Source: Amblyornis subalaris (lineage: Eukaryota > Chordata > Aves > Passeriformes > Ptilonorhynchidae). Taken from it: a DNA stretch of 64,000 bases. The first letter of the stretch is position 1. Each line of letters starts with the position of its first letter. Of the stretch, positions 54,206-64,000 are shown piece by piece. A model generated the notes under the pieces. The model searched no databases and was not told where the DNA came from. It worked only from the letters and a program-made list of their open reading frames with translations. The DNA lies in contig JACAXG010000034.1 in assembly GCA_018881555.1 (NCBI GenBank), forward strand, positions 1,994,615 to 2,058,614, read 5' to 3'. A program made the position numbers and the translations under genes.

Positions 54206-54937
54206 ACAGTCTGCAGAAGGCTCATTTGCTCAAGAGCTCTTCACAAAGACAGACANCTCCAATAATTCCAGACCTGCCAGTGTTGCCAGTGGAACAGCTC
54301 CTTAAATTATGGCACAGCCCTCCTGATGCAGCTAAAAACCAGAATAGATCTTACTATGTGCAGAATAAAAATCTTATAAGGACAAAAATTTTTCAGAATC
54401 TCCCCTGATGCAATCTACATGAATTACAAAATTAACCCCAGGCTGTTCGCCTCATTCACACCTTGCTATGTTTCCACTTTCTCCTAATCTACATTGCTGA
54501 ACAGAAAACAGAAACAAACCTTTAATCAGTAAAACACCATGAACTTTGCCTTCACTACAGGCAGTCATAGAAAGAATTCAGACCTATCTCTCAATAAATC
54601 AGTGTGACTCCACTTGGACAAAATTCTTAAATCATCACAAATGAATACATAACATCGGTGACATTAAAAGACCCATATTATTCCTGTATTCATAGTTTCC
54701 CCATATAAGAGAAGCATTAAGAACAAATTCAGTCTAATATTTTGGTAGAGAAATATTTTCAGTTATACTTTCAGATTTGAAGATAAGAACTTTTCTGACG
54801 TTACTGAAGTGAATGCCTACAATAGCATTTTGGACACTACAGATATAGTTTCTGACAAGAGAATCAAAACTGCTCAGCTTGTCATATTTTAATACTTTTG
54901 GGGTATATTAATCTGACTGATAGCACTATGAAATAGC

Positions 54938-54951
54938 TTTTTTTTTTTTTT
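54938..54951. repeat. T14 homopolymer
   Basis: Fourteen T followed by cag. The combination resembles a splice acceptor, but no reading frame of interest follows. Confidence 0.9.
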
Positions 54952-57900
54952 CAGAGCAGGAATAGACCATTTGTATGTATTTATGATTGGCTCTATTCCA
55001 AAGCTGCTAAGGTTTTATGTTTCCTCAGTTACTGCCATAGTTATGGTTTATAGGTCTGTTTGGTGAAACTTAGGGAAATATTCTTTCCATATAGTGACAG
55101 TTGCTGTAATGCCAAGGAACATAGAAATTTCTACCCTCGTTCATCATCATAAAACTGGTATGCCCTGAACCACTTGATATCATACAGGACGTGACTGTTG
55201 CTTCTTCGGTGCTACCAAAGTGCTTGAAAATACACTTGGTACACTATTGGCAGGTCACTGACTCAAGGTGCTTACACCCTAACCAGGATGAAAAAATGCA
55301 ATTAGAGGATTACATGGGAGGGTAGGAAGGGAGACATGCTTGGACAAAAAAGACGAAAGAACTCGTGGGTAAGGAGGAGAAAAAAAATGAAGACCACTTA
55401 AAAACCATTCAAAGCAAAAGGGAAAGACGATGCACAGATCACCACTTCAGTGTAGATATAGGAAGAAACAGGAACATATGATANGATCGATAAAGTACGG
55501 GGAGCAGAGACTACATGATGAAAGAATAATGTAATCAAGGAAAATATTCAAAGGAACAAGTGATCAGCCTGAAAGAATAGTTACAGAATAGCATTCTGTT
55601 TAGCAATCTGTGAAATGGGATTTGATAAAGCACATAGAAGGAGATTGAAGTAGTTCATGGAAATGCAGTAATAAAATGAAAGGTTTCTCTTAGTATGGTT
55701 TTTTTTTTTGTTGTTTAGCAGACAGAAAGAATTGTATTTTTGAGCTGTTTTGTGGTCAAAGTGAACCCATATGCTGATGATAGTGTGCAGAAGACCGTGC
55801 AAGTTTTTTCAAATTTTAGTGAATGAAAAATAGAGCAAATCTGTCAGTGGCTAAAAAGGAGAAATTCTGTAGATAAATCATACATCTCACCAGTAATATA
55901 AACTGCAAGAGGACTCACATTCCATTTTGTAGGGAAAAACCCAAGAAAATATTTTATACATGATGTTAAGAAAAGGATGGGAATCAAGCAAATTTAGACA
56001 TGCTTTTGAAATACAATAAAGGAATTTCAACTTGTGGATTTCAGTGCTCATAATCACAATTTGCCTAATAACCTTGGCAGATGTTGTTTACTACAAGANT
56101 CAATAGATTCTGTGAGAATTGCAAATGCAAATCTCAAATTAGTTCAAGTGTGTTGTACAGTGGATTTTTCCTGTAACACACAGTGCACATCTGAGGTTGG
56201 AGCGTGCTTTTGACCGGTTTGATTACTCACACATGGAAAACATTGTCCATAATAACTTTGTATGTAGAGAATCTCTGTATTCTGTCACTTAAGGGCATCA
56301 GGACCTGTTATAACTTTCATAATTTCTTTTTAACTGGTAGAACATCATTCTGTGCTTAAAGACATAAGAAAAAAATTAAGTGGCTTTTGTCAGAAAGTGG
56401 TGAAAGAATATGGTTGGCCAAACTCAGAAACATCCACTGAGGTATTGAGCTGTGTGATGGTTTCAAGTTAAGCAAAACTCACAGCACATCTGGAATTGGA
56501 TCTCTTAATCATACGATGGTTATTAAAGTTGTTATAGCCAATATTGCATGCTTGCAAGCAGGGATGAAAAGATCAAAGTGTCATACTATTGTCAGCATAA
56601 AGGAAAACTCCAACCATTATGCTTACTCTTTTTCTCGGAAAGGATAAGATGGATATAGAGGTCTCATATCATTGAAACCACTATTCTCAAATACGTTCTG
56701 TCCTACAAAATCCAATTTTTATAGACCTTTGTATGTCCTTATTCATAGTTCATATACTCTACAATCCAGCCTGATCTTTTACTGATAAATTTACACTTAC
56801 ACCATTCATATATAGCATCATTATAGTCTCAATGTTGTCAAGCATTGATCTCTCAGATAACATAGGTTTATTTTCAACAAAATCTGACTTTGCTAACACT
56901 ACTACAGAAGTTACGTGTTCCAATGTTATTTCCTGAAATGACACACTTATTTGAGCCAAAAGTAGCACACCATGAAATTAAGTATTCTTCTTACTCTGAT
57001 AAACTCCAAACTTCAAAGTGAAAATATGCACCATTACATTCCTATAGGCCTACGTAAATAAGTTCATATTCTATGATCCTCCTCCTGTCACTGAATAAAA
57101 AAGAAATGAAGACTAATTATTCACAAAGTAAGGTGCTATTTACCACTTTCTAAATAGGGGTCTATCAACAAAAAGTTTTTATGTGCCTGTAATGTTTTTA
57201 GAGTTGTTCCAGCTGGAGCACAATTATCATTATGATTACTCCTAATCAAAAAGGACAAAATAAAAAATTGTCCTTTAAACTTTATTGTCACGTTACTTTC
57301 CAAGCAAGTATGGACCATGCTGTTTGGAACTAATGAAATATAGACTATTCCAACCTTGACTCTTGGCTTGAAGGAACAAAATACTGATTTTCCAAAAGAG
57401 CAGAGGAAGGAGAGAGCAGAGAATTAAGAGAAAACATTACTCTGTTTCTTCTTCTTTTGTCAGAAGTTGGATCCCGTGTGCTTCTTGTTCAGGCCAGGGT
57501 CAATTGTTCTCCCTCCTACTCAAGCAATGGAAATAGAAGTGGAATTATGACTCNCTGGGGACTCAAAGGAATAACCCGGGCTGCTGGAGGTGCTGCAGGT
57601 GTGGGGCAAATCGCAGTGAAACCTGTAAACACCTCCCCTCAGTTTATCAAACCAATTTTGTTGCTTGTGCCTTTTTTTTTCTCTTGGACCAAGAGCAGAG
57701 AGAGAAATCATGACAGAACCGTTCAGCAGAGATCATAAAGAGTGTTGGACTTGAGGTTAGCTCATTTTATGCACTAAGTAAACAGAACTTCTTCCTGGAT
57801 TTTAGTCTAACTTTAATAATTTTGATTAATTTGGCACCGATGGTTTTTGAAAGTGGATGTTCTCTCTTGTGCTATACTTTTCTTCCATTTAAATAGTCCT

Positions 57901-58995
57901 ATACAGAACATGACAATTATGCTAAATTCTGTCTTTATGCCACTATGCCTTGTTTTAGCAGAACATCTGAGGCAATTATTGTCTAAAGGCATAATAATCT
58001 AAAAGGACTTTTTCTGTTTCGCACATCTCAACTGGTTTTATTTTATTTAGTCATTATGTCTTCCATTCCTAGAGAATGGGAGCTACTATAAAATTGGCAT
58101 CTCCAATGCAAAATTTATACAAAGCTTTCTTTACTCTCTTGCTTCTGCTATAACTGAATGTGGTTTTGATGAGAAAGGTATTTCCACTAATATTGCCTAT
58201 CAGAAATCTGGATGTGCATAATAGAATTGCTTGAATTACTATTGCAGGACTTAAATTTTATATGGCCGAGGAGCATTTTAATTTCAGTCTTTCAGCTGTT
58301 TGTTTGGGTTTTTTTAAGCAACAACAATAACCTCCCTATTGAGATTGTGCTACAGGAGAGCATAAGCTCTATTTTTGCAGAATCTGTAAATATATAGCTT
58401 GATCTCCTGCCAGCAAATGAAGCAAACAGCAGTGTTAAAGCTTACTTGAGTCATTTGATAGACACTTACATCTGCAGTGGGTTTTCAAGCGGGATACAAA
58501 TGTTTACTTTAGTCTTCAGCTCATCTCGTGTAATCTCCCCTCTGCCTTCTTAACTCCATCTCCTTGGTTCTGTGTCTGTCTGTTCCCCCTGACATCTGTC
58601 ATTAAAGTAATTAGACATATACACATTTCTTTTTCCTGTGAGTCTTCTATTGCTATTTCTGAATGCGATTTTTGGTGTATTTCTGTACTGGGGAGAGTGA
58701 GAAGAGTTTAGGAACCAGAGAAAGGTTCTTCCAGAGGATTACTTAGTACTTCAGTGGGATATTGGGCAAGATATGCTTTACATAAGAGAGTCCTCCATGA
58801 TAGCACAAGTACTTCAGGACTCTAAATATTTCCAATAGCACCAGGAACAGCATCATGGCAGAGATTTGGAGACTAATTCTGGGTTTACATGGTTCCAGCT
58901 TTTTTAGGTAAGAATCTGTGACTGAGGAAGTCTATTTCCACACACAGTTTTTGCAGCTATGAATAGCCCGAGATCTCCTCTTGTAAAATTCCCCC

Positions 58996-59059
58996 AACAC
59001 ATATAGACACACACAGACAGACACATACACACACATTCTCCCTCTCTCACTCCCCCCCT
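58996..59059. repeat. Imperfect (CA)n followed by CT-rich tract
   Basis: Interrupted ACAC/ACAG units to about 59036, then a pyrimidine tract of CT units and a run of seven C. Confidence 0.9.
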
Positions 59060-60583
59060 ACTTGGTGCCTATTTCTTTGTAGCTTGGTTTTCTTTTATAA
59101 GACACGTCGGAAACACGTCTGATTGAAAATCACAAAGTCAGTAGCCTTTTATCTGTATTCTCTCTGCNGCTTTTCATTAGAAAATTCCTTCATTTAAGGA
59201 TAAAAGGGAACTGCTTGAAACAGCTGAGGTTAGTTTATAGCATTGTTATATTGCTTTTGTCTGTTGCCTGTCTNGTCCTAGGAGCTGAACCCATTCATCC
59301 TCTCTAAATCTGTGGGCAAGTTTGAGGTTTCTGCTTTCAGAACAGCACTGGCGCATCACAAATCCACAGAACTTCTGCACTGATACACAAGAAGTGAAAG
59401 TCAATAAAGTGCTCAACAGCAGCTACAATTTACTGAAAATCCTTTGCCCTGTAGGCAATCCTTTGTGGAAGGGTGGACTTCATGTGATTTCCTGATAAAC
59501 AACAGTCTATATCAATGTCTTCCTACTGCAATTGAAATATTTTCTTTTTACTGCGAATGACACCCCGTGGTTCTGATTATTCTCTTGTTTCTATTTGTAA
59601 ATGGGACAGCAATGGTAATGTGGAAGAGCAAAGGTAATTTTTATTACTTAAATCCTAATAGTTAACAAGGCTGGAACCAGGTTTTCTTGCTTTAAAATAT
59701 CTCAGCCTACTGAAAATGTATTCATTTCCCAAAAATGGTTTTATCCATTCTTTTTCCAGTGTGATGGAAATATCTCTGATGGGATATACGATGAGGTAGT
59801 ATTTCAAAACAGTGGATCTCATTGATGCAGATCTTTAAGGATATGCACTTTACACTGATTATGCAAGCTGGGGAACACTTTTAGATATAGTACTGATTTT
59901 ATTAAAAAAAGTAGTTTCAGTGAATGAAAAAATATCAAAATATTTAAATTTCAAAAGATTTTTAAAATAACAAGATTATTCAAGAAAAAAATTACCAATT
60001 TAAAATTATGTCAATACAGAAAAAATCAGGTTTTTTTTTTTAAATTTATGACTCACAGATTTTTCCTCTAAATTATTTTAATACTCATAGTAAGACTTAA
60101 ACAGAAGGAAAAAATAACCCAACCCTTAGGTCCTATACCTCCTGATGCAAGTAATCTAAGCTTTTTTGATAATAAAACTTTTTTCATGTAGCAACTCTAA
60201 AAGGGCTGTGTAAAATGAGATTGTTTCATGCTTCTATCTTTGATTTTTATCTGAAAACTGGCCTTGAAAACTGGGAAGAGGTGTCAGCATTTTGGATATG
60301 GTGCAATGGTCTGCTTCTAGAAATTCTGTGAAGATAGCATGCAGCTGGGAAAGACAGCCTTTCATAAGAACATTCAATTTTCCAGATGGAAGAATATATC
60401 TGCACTAAAGAAATGTGCTNCTTGATGCTCATTATGAATGACATTTTTAAAATCAAGATTAAAATAATATGGCTTTTACATAATATTGATCATGAGAGAA
60501 AGAAACTTCTGATGGAAGCAAGCTTGAGAAAGGATTTCCAACAAGATAATGGATTCTTGTTCTGTTCAGGTGCTGGAGGTGCA

Positions 60584-60647
60584 AAATCCTAGTCCCACAA
60601 AAGTCAGTGAAGGAAAAACTCCCAGTGATTGCAATGGAATTTAGATT
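60584..60647 (+). repeat. Short semi-palindromic repeat, copy 2
   Basis: aaatcctagtccc and agtcagtga on the left are mirrored imperfectly by agtgattgcaatgg and aatttagatt on the right, around a central aaaaactccc. The two halves match at about 14 of 24 aligned positions. Its reverse complement resembles the segment at 37168-37239. Together they suggest a fossil MITE-like element. Family name not assigned. Confidence 0.45.
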
Positions 60648-60800
60648 GAATCCAAGGAGTTTCTGCCCTGTGACTTCTTAAATGTGTTAATGTATTAGGA
60701 CAGAAAACTGTTCCTAAGAAAAGCTGGGATAAAACAATCAATTGAAAATCATATCCAGAGAATAGTCCTGCATTTCATTTTATCTCCAGCATACAGAATT

Positions 60801-60819
60801 AAAAAAAAAAAAAAAAAAA
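60801..60819. repeat. A19 homopolymer
   Basis: Nineteen A, followed by an A/G-rich stretch. No retroposed body is recognisable immediately upstream. The semi-palindromic repeat lies about 150 bp away and is probably unrelated. Confidence 0.92.
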
Positions 60820-62896
60820 GAGGAAAAAATTACAAGACGGGGGAAATTCCCTCAATTTTCAGCTATGCTGTTTCTTAAAAATCTCCAAAACTTTAAACCA
60901 GGAGCAAGACAAGAAGACTGTAGCTAAACTGCACTTTTTTATGCTGAACCAACCCAAACCAAAATGCTTTGTTGAAATCGAGACTGGGGTTTTTTGCTGT
61001 TGTTGTGCACCAGCATGACACTGATCTGCCACTGGCTCAGATGCTGACAGGCTTAGTTTTCACTTAGGGCAAGCTGACAAACTGTGGCTTTATTCCAAAG
61101 TATTGGAGGCTGGAACACGGGTATTTTGGTCAAATATCTTTGCATTTATGGTACAACAAGCATGTGAACCAACAAATCAGAACACAAATTAAGTGGCTTG
61201 CTGTTCAGTGTCAAATGGAACAAGCATTTCATCTCAGAAGATAAAGATATATATTTTCCATTGTTTTCCATAGGGGAGATAACCCAGCAATTAAAAGCTT
61301 GGGGAAAAAACATTCAGTGTTACAGCACCAATGTTTCTTTGATTTTCTATTTCATTGAAGATACAGATGTTTGGATGTTTTGACCAATGGAGGATAGAAG
61401 TATTACCAGTGAAATGAAAATGTTTAATTATCTTTCAGAAAAAAAACCTCAAGCATCTTACGCATGTTATTCTTCAAGATTTACTTCTTATGTCAGTAAA
61501 ATATGAGTGGATCATGGGGAGAAATTTGATTTTTTCCTTGTCAGGTAATCCTGGTTAGAAGGGAGGCACATTGCTAACCCAAACACAAATGAAGAAGTGG
61601 ATGTGATCCTCCTGAAGGTGATTGTCCATATGTAAACTGCTTTCAAGAAAGCAGCTTTAGTTATTTAATGTTGGCTTGGGGTTTTTTTGCAGACATCTCA
61701 TTCTAATCTGAATATAACACTAATCTCTGGTGTATTTGTGGTAGAAACAACATTGATGGAAGACTTTGCCTTGGAATTTGAAATTATTTCTGAAGTTGAC
61801 TATTTTTTGAAGGAACTACACTTCATCTTCATAAAACAGACACTGGCCCATGTCCTATTGTGCCATCTAAATCCAAAGTACTAATCTTGAAATACATTTC
61901 ATTGATTATCCCACAGCTGAAAAGATTTTCAGATGGCATGCAATGTAAAGTACAGATAATCTTTATAATTATATAAATACAGTATAGATTGCCATCTCCC
62001 CTTATCCGAGTATATTATAGGTGTAAGTATTACATAAAAGCAAAGACCCCCAAGGCTTCCCTTTCCCAGCTANTGTTCTGAATACACAGACATTCGACAT
62101 ACAAAAGATGCCCAGAAATGTAGCTGAGGAAGCAGAGTAAACTAGTATAGACACATTGGGAGAGAAAGGGCAATTACCCGTGGTACTTCAGACCAATAAA
62201 ACAGGCAAATATGATTTAAAGGTGACTATTATTAAAACATGGTGAACAGCAGCAGCATCAGTTCTTAACACTGCATTCCAAACCCACAAGTGCAGAATTC
62301 ATTCCAACAAAATATTAACAAAAAGTATTATAGAACCTTTGTAATGCTTACAATTTGATTGTCTAAATAAAATAGAATTCAGGTTAATTTTCTGTTGCTT
62401 TATCTAAGCTTAGTTTTATCTGTTCTTATTGATGTAAGTCATTACAAAATGCATATAATGAATAATCTAATAGTGACACAATATTTCATCTTTTTACTGC
62501 AACCAGCAGTGAAAGACACATTGGTCCTTTTCACTGAAGTTCTAATGAATAAAGGATACTACTTCAATATAGAAAGATTAATAAAGATGTGGAATGATGT
62601 CCCATATTAAATCTACATTTTACTATTTAATCACACAGCATAAGCTGGTTATGGTTGTTCTTGTGTTGCACTATTCAGATATTACCATGGTAGCTAAAAA
62701 GATTTAGAAAAATCACAGTATTGCTAATTTGGACATAACCATTAAACACTGGCTTTATTACTATGGTTGAAAAGCCAGACAATAGCCAGGATTTATCATA
62801 TTTATTCGGAAGAAAAAGTCGTTTCTCTGCTTTTTTGTTAACACAGTGGTGTTCGGTCAAACAGCACTTGCTTTTGAAGTAAAATACATCAAATTG

Positions 62897-62912
62897 CCCT
62901 CTATATAGAGGG
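62897..62912. repeat. 16-bp perfect palindrome
   Basis: ccctctatatagaggg equals its reverse complement. It has a TATATA centre with GC-rich ends, so it is the most stable small palindrome seen in the window. Confidence 0.88.
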
Positions 62913-63002
62913 AGATAATATCTGGCAGTTAGTAAAAGACAGACAAAAAGAACATAGGAGAGAGAGTGTAACTCAGCAGAGAGAAAGGCCATAGATCAGA
63001 CC

Positions 63003-63064
63003 AAGGAGAAAATAAAAGTGGAAGGAGAAAAAAGAAAAGAAAAAAAGGAGACCAAGAAAGAAAA
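63003..63064. repeat. Purine-rich (A/G) tract
   Basis: About 60 bases almost entirely A and G on the plus strand, with repeated aaaag and ggag motifs. Such tracts are common low-complexity sequence in vertebrates. Confidence 0.85.
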
Positions 63065-64000
63065 CACCAACATAAAAATTATATTTTGAGGCCTACCTCC
63101 ACAGACCAGAGAAGTAGGAATAAGATTTTATACTGAAAATATTAGTCTTATCATCAGTCTAAAAACTCTGAAAGCNTAACTCAAAACGTGACTGGGTGGA
63201 GACCTGGTTTGCATATTACCCCTACTCTTCACCTGCCACACTCCAAAAACAATTTGAAAGAGGGCAAGAAGCAGCTCTGTGTGTGTGTGACAGATAAAGC
63301 CTTTTTGTCTTTTGCAAAGCATAGAAAAGCAGCAGCTGGTTTTACAAACACGTCATTTGTGAGAGATAGTCGAACTGCATAATAATCATATCAAGATCAC
63401 TGGAATGCTAATTAAACCCCAACAACCAAACAGGCATTCCTGACTCTGCTGCAGAAATTGATCCACCTGTTGCCAGAAAACATTCTTCCTGAAATATATT
63501 TCATGTCTTATGCTCGAATTAAGTCAGACGTTGCTTCGACTCTTCTCTTGCAATATAATCTGACCCTTCCCCAGTGTGCTCAAACAAATCANGCACCCAT
63601 GGGCTTAGAGGCCACGTAATCACAGGTGTGTGGGGTAATCCATTCAGGCTGGAGANGCAGCAGAAACTGTGTCTTGCTGATATTTTAAAAAGTAAAAAGA
63701 AGGATTAAAGCTGTATGAGGCGAATTGAACAAGTGAAATCAATATTGCAGGCAGCTGTGGAGGCTTTTCTTTTGTTATTTTTTTTGACAAAAGAGGATAT
63801 TAGAAGCGAAAATATTTTTGCATACACATTCCTGCAGTCACTATTTCTGCACAGAGGTGCCATATCTTGTGGCCATCACTAGAAGTCCTGGCCAAGGACA
63901 CTTGGGCAAGGCCTAATTTATCCAGAGGTTTTGTAAGGACTGTCCTGGGGACATCTCAGGTGTTCATTGTCACAGTACTAAACTTTTAACTGTGGACAGG

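Larger units (their letters stand above)
44049..64000. other. AT-rich non-coding stretch with older repeat debris
   Basis: No gene is recognised in these 20 kb. Separately listed contents are a palindrome (47474), an ATT/ACT microsatellite (48428), probable old CR1 debris on the minus strand (49.6-50.2 and 54.1 kb), homopolymers (54938, 60801), a CA/CT tract (58996), the second copy of a semi-palindromic repeat (60584), a 16-bp palindrome (62897) and a purine tract (63003). N bases are denser than average between about 50.29 and 51.46 kb. Complex segments at about 44680-44990, 58390-58640 and 63330-63780 could be conserved non-coding elements. Confidence 0.65.

Noticed and set aside
54938..54955. 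T14 plus cag as a splice acceptor
   Set aside because: No meaningful reading frame or donor follows. Homopolymer T runs followed by AG are common by chance.
56759..56968. Minus-strand 69-codon frame with a fairly protein-like composition
   Set aside because: No recognisable domain, and no convincing flanking splice sites were identified. The length is within chance for this AT-rich DNA.
60801..60819. A19 run as a retroposition tail
   Set aside because: No recognisable body upstream. The nearby semi-palindromic repeat is 150 bp away and of a different type.

Overview
This window reads as nuclear DNA of a sauropsid, most likely a bird. The best evidence is two retrotransposon fragments of the CR1 LINE family on the plus strand. 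Both keep the family's 3' body, and the second (about 43.2-44.05 kb) ends in the short ATTCTATGA-type tail typical of avian CR1. An older minus-strand CR1 scrap lies near 54.1 kb and a weaker candidate lies at 49.6-50.2 kb. The rest is AT-rich single-copy sequence with homopolymer runs and microsatellites typical of a vertebrate intergenic region or a very long intron.

I find no protein-coding gene, exon chain, rRNA, tRNA or CRISPR array I can support. Open reading frames are short, mostly below 100 codons. The longest (about 275 codons near 43.3-44.1 kb) lies within decayed CR1 sequence and is not a host gene. No bacterial-type operon structure is present.

Layout. 1-7.7 kb: AT-rich non-coding DNA with a GC-richer patch at 2.35-2.76 kb. 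7.75-8.3 kb: an A-rich tract, then a short segment with a TATA-like box and AATAAA spaced as in a retroviral LTR. 10.0-10.44 kb: an internally deleted CR1. 10.4-25.6 kb: non-coding DNA with short tandem duplications and small palindromes. 25.6 kb: an AC/AT microsatellite. 26.6 kb: a perfect 19-bp inverted repeat with a 24-nt loop. 37.2 and 60.6 kb: two diverged copies, in opposite orientation, of a short semi-palindromic repeat. 43.2-44.05 kb: the main CR1 copy. 44-64 kb: non-coding DNA with older CR1 debris, simple repeats and several stretches that look like candidate conserved non-coding elements, the most suggestive at 34.8-35.1 and 63.3-63.8 kb.

About one hundred undetermined bases (N) are scattered through the window, nearly all single. 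That pattern fits masked heterozygous or low-quality bases better than scaffold gaps. I see no evidence for a new biological system. The findings below are modest structural leads, and most depend on alignments that could not be run here.
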